From positions 7,098-71,097 of the forward strand of contig DASQUK010000054.1 in assembly GCA_035641315.1 (NCBI GenBank): 64,000 nucleotides of DNA, in the 5' to 3' direction. This document shows, one piece after another, positions 39,202-46,164 of this stretch. This stretch comes from DASQUK01 sp035641315. Lineage in GTDB: Bacteria > Actinomycetota > Acidimicrobiia > Acidimicrobiales > VFJN01. Positions within the stretch are counted from its first letter, which is position 1. Each line of letters opens with the position of its first letter. Under the pieces are notes generated by a model. It worked only from the letters and a program-made list of their open reading frames with translations. It had not been told where the DNA came from and did no database searches. The position numbers and the translations under genes are program-made.

Positions 39202-40224
39202 CCGATGGCGGGTGCGCCGCTGGTCCACCGCCTCGAGTGCGCCGGCGGCCCAGGCCCCGGCCGCCGACGCCGCCGCGAAGAACAGCGGATCGTCCCCCGG
39301 GCCCCGGCCCATCGACGTCACCGTCAGGTCGAGCTTCGCCAGCACCCCGGCTGCGTCGGGGGCGTCCACCACCGTGGCACCGTCGACCTCGGACGCCAAG
39401 GCGGCCGGCAGCGGCACCTCGGGCCGGTGCGCGGCCAGCCGCAGGATGGTGTGGACGTGGTGGCTCACCCCCCGGTGGCGTTCGCGGGGATCGACGCCCG
39501 AGGCCCGCGAGCACAGCGCCACCCTGGCGCCCAGGGCGTGGGCGGCGTCGACGATGCCCGCCACCTCGACGGCCGTGGTGCCGAGCGGCGACGCCGTGCC
39601 CACCACCCCTGGCCCCATGCCCACGATGGCGAGGTCGGCGCCCGCCACGTGGCGGGCCAGCGCCAGCGCCGAGGGGACGGACACGGCCTCGAGGTCGCCG
39701 CCGAAGGCGTGGCCGGTGGTGATGGTGGTGTCGACGATCCCGCGGGTGTGCAGGCTGTGGACCAGGTCGGACAGCGCCAGCGGCAGGGCGGCGCCGTCCG
39801 TCATGACGTAGGCGATGCGGGCGATCGGCCGCAGGTGGCGCACCACCGCAGACACCACGCCCACCTGGCTGTGGAGCGAGCACGCCACCAGCGGCATGCC
39901 GTCGAGCGCCTCGGGCAGCTCGGTACGGTCCTCGTCGGCAGCGCCGGTGTCCGCCTGGAGGCTGGTGTAGCGCAGCTTCATGATGTGGCCGGGCCCGGGC
40001 CGGGACCAGGCCCGGCGGGCCAAGTTCCAGTGCACGACGTGCCATCCGCCGGTTCCGAGGCCGAGCTCGACCGCGGTGGTGTTGAGCACCACGGGATCGC
40101 CCACCCCCACCGTGCCGATCAGCCCGGTGAGGACGTAGGCCCGGCCCGCGTCGGTGGCCACCCGCTGCAGACCCTCCCGCTCGGAGAGGATCTCGGTGAC
40201 CGTGGTGGTGACGAAGCTCGGCAC
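39199..40224 (-). CDS. DUF3866-family protein in the Pup locus
   Basis: 341 residues. DUF3866 features: short beta-barrel start (LTGLIGTVGVGDPVVLNTTA), GHIMKLRYTSLQ and a glycine-rich region IVGMGPGVVGTASPLGTTA. The family is encoded near paf genes in many actinobacteria, but its biochemical role is unknown. The GTG start at 40224 is preceded by TAGCGT 6 bases upstream. A 14-bp perfect hairpin separates it from pafA, so it is probably transcribed separately from pafA. Confidence 0.85.
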   Translation of the reverse strand: MPSFVTTTVTEILSEREGLQRVATDAGRAYVLTGLIGTVGVGDPVVLNTTAVELGLGTGGWHVVHWNLARRAWSRPGPGHIMKLRYTSLQADTGAADEDRTELPEALDGMPLVACSLHSQVGVVSAVVRHLRPIARIAYVMTDGAALPLALSDLVHSLHTRGIVDTTITTGHAFGGDLEAVSVPSALALARHVAGADLAIVGMGPGVVGTASPLGTTAVEVAGIVDAAHALGARVALCSRASGVDPRERHRGVSHHVHTILRLAAHRPEVPLPAALASEVDGATVVDAPDAAGVLAKLDLTVTSMGRGPGDDPLFFAAASAAGAWAAGALEAVDQRRTRHR

Positions 40225-40230
40225 CCGGCG

Positions 40231-40236
40231 ACGCTA
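40231..40236 (-). promoter_or_regulatory. Leaderless-type -10 box (TAGCGT) of the DUF3866 gene
   Basis: Minus-strand TAGCGT 6 bases before the GTG at 40224. Confidence 0.5.
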
Positions 40237-40255
40237 CCCGGCCTGGTACGAGCGA

Positions 40256-40301
40256 TTCTGCCCGCGCTCGCCGCTCATATCGACCGTGAGCGCGGGCAGA
40301 A
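40256..40301 (-). terminator. 14-bp perfect hairpin after pafA
   Basis: TTCTGCCCGCGCTC (40256-40269) and GAGCGCGGGCAGAA (40288-40301) with an 18-base loop, 9 bases past the pafA stop. A terminator for pafA is the simplest reading. Confidence 0.6.
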
Positions 40302-40310
40302 CGCGTCGGG

Positions 40311-41669
40311 CTACAGCCCGGCGATCAGCTTTTCCACCCGCTCGTCGCGGGACTTGAACGGGTCCTTGCAGAGGACCGTGCGCTGGGCCTGGTCGTTGAG
40401 CTTCAGGTGCACCCAGTCGACCGTGTAGTCGCGCTTGCGCTCCTTGGCCCGGCGGATGAACTCACCCCGAAGCCGGGCCCGGGTGGTCTGCGGCGGCGTC
40501 TCAACCGCTTCGTCGATGGCCTCGTCGGTGGTGACCCGATCGACCATGCCCCGCTCCTGGAGCCGGTAGAACAGGCCGCGCTCGCGGTTGACGTCGTGGT
40601 ACTGCAGGTCGATGAGGGCGACGCGGGGGTGGCTGAGCGGCAGGTCGTGCTTGGCGCAGTACGCCTCGATCAGCTTGTGCTTGATCACCCAGTCGCACTC
40701 GCGGTCGAGCTTGTACGGGTCGGACTCGAGCACGGTCAGGCAGTGCTCCCACATGTCCAGCGCCTGGAGCTCGAGCGGCGACAGGCCCTTGGTCTCGGCG
40801 TAGCGCCGCGCCCGGTCCAGGTACTCGCCCTGGATCTCCAGCGCCGAAGCCTCCCGCCCGTTGGCCAGCCGCACGGTGCGCTTGCCGGACAGGTCGTGAC
40901 TGATCTCCCGGATGGCCCGGATGGGGTTCTCGAGCGTCATGTCCCGCAGCACGAACGACGGGTCCTCCAGCATGCGCAGCAGGATCGACGTGGCCCCCAC
41001 CTTCAGGAACGTGGCGTACTCGCTCATGTTCGAGTCGCCCACGATCACGTGGAGGCGCCGGTAGCGCTCGGCGTCGGCATGGGGCTCGTCGCGGGTGTTG
41101 ATGATCGGCCGGCTGCGTGTCGTGGCCGACGACACGCCCTCCCAGATGTGCTCGGCCCGCTGGGCGATGCAGTACATGGCGCCCCGGGCGGTCTGCAGCA
41201 CCTTGCCGGCGCCCGCGTAGATCTGGCGGGACACGAAGAACGGGATCAGCACCTCGGCGTAGTGGCTGAAGTCGTCCCGCCGCGACGTGAGGTAGTTCTC
41301 GTGGCAGCCGTAGGAGTTGCCGGCGGAGTCGGTGTTGTTCTTGAACAGGTAGATGACGCCACGGATGCCCTCCTCCCGCAGCCGCTGCTCGGCCGAGACC
41401 AGCAGCTGTTCGAGGATCCGCTCCCCGGCCTTGTCGTGCGTGACCAGGTCGAGGATCGAGTCGCACTCCGGCGTGGCGTACTCGGGGTGGCTGCCCACGT
41501 CGAGGTAGAGCCGGGCACCGTTGGCGAGGAAGACGTTGCTGGAGCGGCCCCACGAGACGACCCGGCGGAACAGGTACCGGGCCACCTCGTCGGGGCTCAG
41601 CCGGCGCTGGCCGCGGAGCGTGCAGGTGACGCCGTATTCGTTCTCGAGGCCGAAGATGCGTCGCTCCAC
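40311..41669 (-). CDS. pafA: Pup-protein ligase PafA
   Basis: 452-residue carboxylate-amine ligase. It activates the C-terminal Glu of Pup with ATP and joins it to substrate lysines. The N-terminus MERRIFGLENEYG carries the magnesium ligand Glu9; Asp57 in YLDVGSHPEYATPEC corresponds to the catalytic base (Asp64 of M. tuberculosis). GCHENYL, NTRDEPHADAERYRRLHVIV and EIQGEYLDRAR are shared with Dop. The start is a GTG at 41669, three bases after a double-headed family A repeat element which thus forms the whole 5' untranslated part. Confidence 0.98.
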   Translation of the reverse strand: MERRIFGLENEYGVTCTLRGQRRLSPDEVARYLFRRVVSWGRSSNVFLANGARLYLDVGSHPEYATPECDSILDLVTHDKAGERILEQLLVSAEQRLREEGIRGVIYLFKNNTDSAGNSYGCHENYLTSRRDDFSHYAEVLIPFFVSRQIYAGAGKVLQTARGAMYCIAQRAEHIWEGVSSATTRSRPIINTRDEPHADAERYRRLHVIVGDSNMSEYATFLKVGATSILLRMLEDPSFVLRDMTLENPIRAIREISHDLSGKRTVRLANGREASALEIQGEYLDRARRYAETKGLSPLELQALDMWEHCLTVLESDPYKLDRECDWVIKHKLIEAYCAKHDLPLSHPRVALIDLQYHDVNRERGLFYRLQERGMVDRVTTDEAIDEAVETPPQTTRARLRGEFIRRAKERKRDYTVDWVHLKLNDQAQRTVLCKDPFKSRDERVEKLIAGL

Positions 41670-41672
41670 TAC

Positions 41673-41800
41673 TTCCCGCTCTTGCTGCTTCGCAGCGGGC
41701 CGCTCGGGCTCCGACGCTGTGTCTCACGCTCTTGCCGCCTGCGGCGGCGGGCCGCTCGGGCCCTGGGCTCGCTCTCTCGCCCTACGGGACGCTCGCTCAT
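41673..41800 (-). repeat. Hairpin element, family A copy 3 (double-headed) before pafA
   Basis: Two heads: GCTGC-TTC-GCAGC (41684-41696) and GCCGCC-TGC-GGCGGC (41734-41748), each followed by GGGCCGCTCGGG, then CTCGCCCTACGGGACGCTCGCTCAT. It reaches to 3 bases before the pafA start; nothing else fills the pafA 5' region. Confidence 0.78.
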
Positions 41801-41844
41801 GTCATCGCACGCTACCGCCGCATCGCATGCAACCGAGGTGCGGG

Positions 41845-41850
41845 TACGGT
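41845..41850 (+). promoter_or_regulatory. Leaderless-type -10 box (TACGGT) of the small DUF2007-like gene
   Basis: TACGGT ends 7 bases before the ATG at 41858. Confidence 0.5.
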
Positions 41851-41857
41851 CGCGAGC

Positions 41858-42064
41858 ATGGCGATTGGCCCGATGGTGCCGCTGACCACCGCCGCCAATC
41901 CGATGGCGGCCCGGATCCTCGCCGCCCACCTCGGTGCCGAGGGCATCGTGTGGCAGCTGCGCGGCGACGTCGACGGGCCCTACCCGGTGGGCCCCGTCGA
42001 GGTCCTGGTGCCGGCCGCCGACCTCGAAGTGGCCCGGATCATCGTCGGCCTCGACGAGGACTGA
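41858..42064 (+). CDS. Small DUF2007-like protein, opposite strand within the Pup locus
   Basis: 68 residues: MAIGPMVPLTTAANPMAARI, LGAEGIVWQLRGDVDGPYPV and GPVEVLVPAADLEVARIIVG. This is the compact ferredoxin-like fold of DUF2007, small proteins sometimes called putative signal transducers. The only plus-strand gene in the Pup block, it is convergent with prcA (3 bases apart) and divergent from pafA. Start fixed by a TACGGT box. Role unknown; possible partner of the neighbours is unproven. Confidence 0.78.
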   Translation: MAIGPMVPLTTAANPMAARILAAHLGAEGIVWQLRGDVDGPYPVGPVEVLVPAADLEVARIIVGLDED

Positions 42065-42067
42065 CCT

Positions 42068-42847
42068 TCAGGCCTGGCTGTCCTCGCCGTCGCCGCTCGC
42101 CGGCGGCTCGCTGGGGGTGGCCTCGGCGGGCGGCGTCACCTCGGGCGGGGTCTCGACCTTGACCTCGCCGCCGGACAGGGCCGCGGCCGTGGCGTCGTCG
42201 CCCAGGCGCTGGAACGCCCGCCGCCCGTTGCCCCGGGCCATGACGGCCACCTCCAGCTCCGCCGGCGCCAGCGTGCGGCCCGGGCCGGCCAGCGCCGCCA
42301 CGGCGGCCCGGAGCGCGGCGTCGAGGGCCAGGCCCGGCTGGTAGGTGTCCTTGAGCCGCGCCGCGATGGCATCGGCCTCGCCCCCCAGCACCGTGAAGCC
42401 GGTCTCGTCGACCACCGTGCCGTCGTAGAGGATGTGGAACAGCCGGTCGCCGTCGGGGTCGGTGCCCACCTCGGCCACCACGATCTCGACCTCCATGGGC
42501 TTGATCTCGTGGGTGAACACGTCGCCCAGCATCTGGGCGTAGGCGTTGGCCAGGCTCTGGGCGTCGACGTCCTCACGGCTGAACGAGTAGCCCTTGAGGT
42601 CGGCGTGCCGGACGCCGGCGATGCGCAGCCGGTCGTACTCGTTGTACTTGCCTGCGCCCGCGAACGCGATGCGGTCGTAGATCTCGCTGATCTTGTGCAG
42701 CGTCGACGACGAGTTCTCGGCGCAGATGAGGATGCCGTCCGCGTAGAGAAGCGCGGCCAGGGCCTTGCCCCGCGCGATGCCCTTGCGCGCGAAGTCGGCC
42801 TTGTCCTTCATCATCTGCTCGGCGGGGACGTAGATCGACATGCTCAT
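42068..42847 (-). CDS. prcA: 20S proteasome alpha subunit PrcA
   Basis: 259-residue proteasome alpha subunit. N-terminal gate helix region (MSIYVPAEQMMKDKADFARK), then the alpha signature GIARGKALAALLYADGILI and KISEIYDRIAFAGAGKYNEY. It forms the outer heptameric rings that dock Mpa's GQYL tail. The C-terminus carries a long Pro/Glu/Thr tail (PPEVTPPAEATPSEPPASGD) of about 30 residues, longer than in mycobacteria. Its ATG overlaps the prcB stop (ATGA). Confidence 0.97.
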   Translation of the reverse strand: MSMSIYVPAEQMMKDKADFARKGIARGKALAALLYADGILICAENSSSTLHKISEIYDRIAFAGAGKYNEYDRLRIAGVRHADLKGYSFSREDVDAQSLANAYAQMLGDVFTHEIKPMEVEIVVAEVGTDPDGDRLFHILYDGTVVDETGFTVLGGEADAIAARLKDTYQPGLALDAALRAAVAALAGPGRTLAPAELEVAVMARGNGRRAFQRLGDDATAAALSGGEVKVETPPEVTPPAEATPSEPPASGDGEDSQA

Positions 42848-43692
42848 CGGGCGGGGCCTCCGTCGCTCGCGGTCGGGCTGACGCCGACGCTGGTGGTGCT
42901 GCCGGGGATCGACAGGCGGTCGACCAGCGCCCGGAACCGGCCGGCGACGTCCTCGTCCTCGAGGCGGGCGAACCCGTCGGCGGTGATGGTGGCCACGACC
43001 GGGAAGATGCCCCGCACCAGGTCGGGCCCGCCGGTGGCCGCGTCCTCGTCGGCCGCCTGGAACAGGGCGTTGATCGCCAGCTCGATGGCCGCGTCACGGT
43101 CGAGATCCGGCTTGTAGCCGATCTTGATGACGGTGCCCGCGTGCAGGCTGCCGGACCCGGTGGCGGCGAACTCGCTCTCCTCGTAGCGGCCGCCGGTCAC
43201 GTCGTACTCGAACAGCCGGCCGGTGCCCCGCTTGGTGTCGAACCCGGCGAACAGGGGCACAACCGCGAAGCCCTGCAAGGCTGCGGGCAGGTGGCTGCGC
43301 ACCATCCCCGCCAGCTGGTTGGCCTTGCCGTCGAGCGACAGCTCGGCGCCCTCGACCTTCTCGTAGTGCTCGAGCTGGAGCTGGAACAGCTTGACCATCT
43401 CGACCGCGGGGCCGGCGGCGCCGGCGATGGCGACCCCGGAATGCCGGTCGGCGGGGAACACCTTCTCCATCGAGCGGTGACTTATGAAGCCGCCGGCGGT
43501 CGCCCGCCGGTCACCGGCCATGACCACGCCGTCGGCGTAGCGGATCGCCACGACCGTGGTGCCGTGGGTGATCTCATGGGGTTGGAGCTCACGAGGCAGA
43601 TCGGCCCAGCGGGGCTCGACCCCGGCGCGTTTGAGGACTTCGAGGAAGGACGGGCCGGGATCGTCATCGGCGCGGAACAGCGGGAGGGTCAT
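42844..43692 (-). CDS. prcB: 20S proteasome beta subunit PrcB
   Basis: 282-residue catalytic beta subunit with a 44-residue propeptide; autoprocessing at THG|TTVVAIRY exposes Thr45 as the nucleophile. Active-site relatives Asp and Lys (GVVMAGDRRATAGGF) and SGS motif (ATGSGSLHAG) are present. It begins the prcBA pair, with a TAGCCT box 8 bases before the ATG, so prcBA can be transcribed separately from pup, which is 230 bases upstream behind a strong hairpin. Confidence 0.98.
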   Translation of the reverse strand: MTLPLFRADDDPGPSFLEVLKRAGVEPRWADLPRELQPHEITHGTTVVAIRYADGVVMAGDRRATAGGFISHRSMEKVFPADRHSGVAIAGAAGPAVEMVKLFQLQLEHYEKVEGAELSLDGKANQLAGMVRSHLPAALQGFAVVPLFAGFDTKRGTGRLFEYDVTGGRYEESEFAATGSGSLHAGTVIKIGYKPDLDRDAAIELAINALFQAADEDAATGGPDLVRGIFPVVATITADGFARLEDEDVAGRFRALVDRLSIPGSTTSVGVSPTASDGGPAR

Positions 43693-43700
43693 CGCAGCGG

Positions 43701-43706
43701 AGGCTA
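43701..43706 (-). promoter_or_regulatory. Leaderless-type -10 box (TAGCCT) of prcB
   Basis: Minus-strand TAGCCT 8 bases before the ATG at 43692. Confidence 0.5.
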
Positions 43707-43759
43707 CCGGCTGTCCGCACGACCGGAGTCATGGCTCACCGGCCACGTCGGCCGATCCG

Positions 43760-43793
43760 TGGCGCCGAACTGGTTGGCCAGCCACCAATTCCG
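43760..43793. repeat. Family D arm copy 2 (GCCGAACTGGTTG)
   Basis: GGCGCCGAACTGGTTG followed by a weakly complementary CCACCAATTCCGC. The 13-base arm matches the hairpin at 22806. It lies in the pup-prcB gap. Confidence 0.45.
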
Positions 43794-43820
43794 CTCCCGG
43801 AACCGACCGAAAACCACGCA

Positions 43821-43847
43821 GGCGCCTCCCCGGTCCAGGGAGGCGCC
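43821..43847 (-). terminator. 10-bp perfect hairpin between pup and prcB
   Basis: GGCGCCTCCC (43821-43830) and GGGAGGCGCC (43838-43847), loop CGGTCCA. It is about 75 bases past the pup stop and separates pup transcription from prcBA. Confidence 0.7.
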
Positions 43848-43860
43848 AGATCTACGCCAT

Positions 43861-43892
43861 ACCTATGCCAGGCCGAACCTATGCCAGGCCGA
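43861..43892. repeat. 16-base perfect tandem duplication
   Basis: ACCTATGCCAGGCCGA occurs twice back to back, 30 bases past the pup stop. The rest of the 230-base pup-prcB gap holds the hairpin and family D arm described separately. Confidence 0.8.
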
Positions 43893-43922
43893 CCGCCATC
43901 AGGACGTCATGTCATCCGATGG

Positions 43923-44120
43923 CTACTGACCGCCTTTCTGGACGTATGCCTTGACGAACTCCTCGGCATTGACCTCGAGCACCTCGTCGATCTCGTCCAG
44001 CAGGTCGTCGAGCTCCGCCTTGATCTTCTCGCCTTGCTCCGAGGTAGCGGGCGCCTCCTCGACGACCTCTTCCTCGCGAACGGGGGTGGATGCCTTGCGC
44101 TTCTGCTCTCGTTCAGCCAT
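43923..44120 (-). CDS. pup: Prokaryotic ubiquitin-like protein Pup
   Basis: 65 residues, intrinsically disordered and acidic (VREEEVVEEAPATSEQGEK) with the helix KAELDDLLDEIDEVLEVNAE that binds the Mpa coiled coil, ending FVKAYVQKGGQ. The C-terminal GGQ must be deamidated to GGE by Dop before PafA can attach it. It lies 39 bases after dop and is followed by a hairpin. Confidence 0.99.
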   Translation of the reverse strand: MAEREQKRKASTPVREEEVVEEAPATSEQGEKIKAELDDLLDEIDEVLEVNAEEFVKAYVQKGGQ

Positions 44121-44159
44121 GTGCCCCGTACCTTCCTATTGGCCCCTAATGGCCCAGCC

Positions 44160-45677
44160 CTACTGGCCCAGCCGGTCCAACAACTCAGCGACACTGCTGC
44201 TCTCGGCCATCAACTTACCCACGTGTGCTTCGGTTCCGCGCGTCGGGTCCATCATGGGCACCCGCCGCAGCGGGTCGCCACCGATGTCGAACACCATCGA
44301 GTCCCAGTTGGCGGCCACGATCTGCGGCGCCCAGCGCTGCAGGCACATCCCCCGGAAATAGGCCCGGGTGTCGCGGGGCGGCTCGGTCACCGCCCGCAAG
44401 ACCTCGTCGTCGGTGGTCAGGCGTTCCAGCCCCACCCGTGACGCCAGGCCCCGCTCGGCCCGCAGGTCGTGGTACTGCAGGTCCATGGCCGCGAGGCGGG
44501 CGTCGTCCCAGCGCAGGTCGTGCTTGGCGCGGTAGCCGTCGATCAGCCGGTGCTTGGCCGCCCAGTCGACCTGCCGGGACACCGACGCCGGCTCGGTCTC
44601 GAGGCCCGTGAGCACGTGCTCCCACAGCCGCAGTACCTCGGCACCGACGTCCAGCGGCCCGATGCAGTCGAGCCCGTGCTCCTCGGCGTACTTCTTGGCC
44701 CGGTCGAGGTACTCCCACTGCATCTCGACCGCGGTCATGGTGGTGCCGTCGGCCAGGTCGAGCGGCTGGCGCAGCGACAGGTCGTGCGACACCCGGCGCA
44801 GGGCCGCCACGGGGGCGGCCAGGGTGAGGTCCCGGGGCAGGAACTCGTCCTCGATCATCGACAGCACCAGCGCGGTGGTGCCCACCTTGAGGAAGGTGGC
44901 GACCTCGGACAGGTTGGCGTCGCCCACGATCACGTGCAGCCGCCGGTAGCGCTGTGCGTCGGCGTGGGGCTCGTCGCGGGTGTTGACGATCGGCCGCTTG
45001 AGCGTGGTCTCGAGGCCGACCTCCTCCTCGAAGAAGTCGGCCCGCTGCGTGAGCTGGAAGGGCACGTCGTCGGAGGTCAGGCCGGCAACCTCGGTGCCCA
45101 CCTTGCCGGCGCCCGTGAACACTTGGCGGCTGATGAAGTGCGGCATCACGTGGGTGACGATGCGCGAGAACGGCACCTGGCGATCCATCAGGTAGTTCTC
45201 GTGGCAGCCGTAGGAGTTGCCCTTGCGGTCGGAGTTGTTCTTGTAGACCACGATCTCCTGCCCCTCGGGGAGCAGGTCGCGGGCGACCCGCATCGAGCGC
45301 TGCAGGATGATCTCGGCCGCCTTGTCGAACACCACGACCGAGCGAGGGTCCGCGCACTCGGGCGTGGACAGCTCGGGGTGGGCGTGGTCGACGTAGTATC
45401 GGGCGCCGTTGGTCAGCACGGCGTTGACCAAGTGGGTCTCGACCTCGGGGGCCAGCGATCCCTCGGCCGTGAAGCCGCGGGCGTCGATGTCGGGGTGCTC
45501 GTCCTCGAAGTCCCAGCCCACCTTGGGGTTGTCGCGGGGACCGGCCCCGGCCCGGGCCAGCTCGTGGACGTAGGCGTTGATCAGGACCGACGACGCCGCG
45601 ATGGGGTTGGACTCCCCCGCCCCGCGCACGATGATGCCGAACTCGGTCTCGACACCGACGATCTTGCGCAAGGCCAC
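44160..45677 (-). CDS. dop: Deamidase/depupylase of Pup, Dop
   Basis: 505-residue homologue of PafA with deamidase and isopeptidase activity on Pup. VALRKIVGVETEFG carries the metal-binding Glu10; Asp97 in YYVDHAHPELSTPEC is the probable nucleophile (Asp95 in M. tuberculosis). The Dop-specific loop region around residues 40-80 (PRDNPKVGWDFEDEHPDIDA) is present. Start: GTG at 45677 with TAACGT 7 bases upstream; the longer frame to 45794 has no similarity. It is followed by pup. Confidence 0.98.
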   Translation of the reverse strand: MALRKIVGVETEFGIIVRGAGESNPIAASSVLINAYVHELARAGAGPRDNPKVGWDFEDEHPDIDARGFTAEGSLAPEVETHLVNAVLTNGARYYVDHAHPELSTPECADPRSVVVFDKAAEIILQRSMRVARDLLPEGQEIVVYKNNSDRKGNSYGCHENYLMDRQVPFSRIVTHVMPHFISRQVFTGAGKVGTEVAGLTSDDVPFQLTQRADFFEEEVGLETTLKRPIVNTRDEPHADAQRYRRLHVIVGDANLSEVATFLKVGTTALVLSMIEDEFLPRDLTLAAPVAALRRVSHDLSLRQPLDLADGTTMTAVEMQWEYLDRAKKYAEEHGLDCIGPLDVGAEVLRLWEHVLTGLETEPASVSRQVDWAAKHRLIDGYRAKHDLRWDDARLAAMDLQYHDLRAERGLASRVGLERLTTDDEVLRAVTEPPRDTRAYFRGMCLQRWAPQIVAANWDSMVFDIGGDPLRRVPMMDPTRGTEAHVGKLMAESSSVAELLDRLGQ

Positions 45678-45684
45678 GTCTGGG

Positions 45685-45690
45685 ACGTTA
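45685..45690 (-). promoter_or_regulatory. Leaderless-type -10 box (TAACGT) of dop
   Basis: Minus-strand TAACGT 7 bases before the GTG at 45677. Confidence 0.5.
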
Positions 45691-45727
45691 CCCGCCTGGT
45701 GTGGCAAGCGAGTCGCCCGCCCCCTGC

Positions 45728-46114
45728 CTAGCAGCCGCCTGAATCCACATCTGTGAGGACCGTGCCGTCGCCCCGCAGCTCGGCCGTGACACACCGGGCC
45801 TGGATCCCCCAGCGCGTCTCCACCGCCACGACCACGGGACCGTCCTCGTCGGGACGGGCGGATCCGACGACCCGGCCGGGCAGGTCATCGACAACTTCTG
45901 CCGCCAGCGACTCGATCGTGCTCCGGGTGCCGGGATAGCCGGCCAGGGTCTCGTCCGACACGGCGGCCAAGTCCTCGCGCACGGCCCGACGGATTCGCTC
46001 GGCCCGGTCGTCGGCGACGTTGCTCATGGCCATGTTCCCGAGCACTCCACCCACGACCAGCACGCCGCCCACGACCAGGATGATCGCCAAGCGGCCCTCC
46101 TTGGTCTCGGTCAA
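45728..46114 (-). CDS. Single-pass membrane protein between mpa and dop
   Basis: About 128 residues with a TTG start (no ATG or GTG is available near the frame's beginning). LTETKEGRLAI is followed by one membrane helix (IILVVGGVLVVGGVLG) and an extracytoplasmic domain of about 95 residues (AERIRRAVREDLAAVSDETL, GIQARCVTAELRGDGTVLTD) ending in Cys. Not a recognised family. It lies 50 bases after mpa and 50 before dop, in the place where mycobacteria have no conserved equivalent. Start position is uncertain. Confidence 0.62.
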   Translation of the reverse strand: MTETKEGRLAIILVVGGVLVVGGVLGNMAMSNVADDRAERIRRAVREDLAAVSDETLAGYPGTRSTIESLAAEVVDDLPGRVVGSARPDEDGPVVVAVETRWGIQARCVTAELRGDGTVLTDVDSGGC

Positions 46115-46164
46115 ACCTCGGAGGCGCGTCGTGGGCTCCGGACGCTTGAGCCGCTCGGGCGGCG

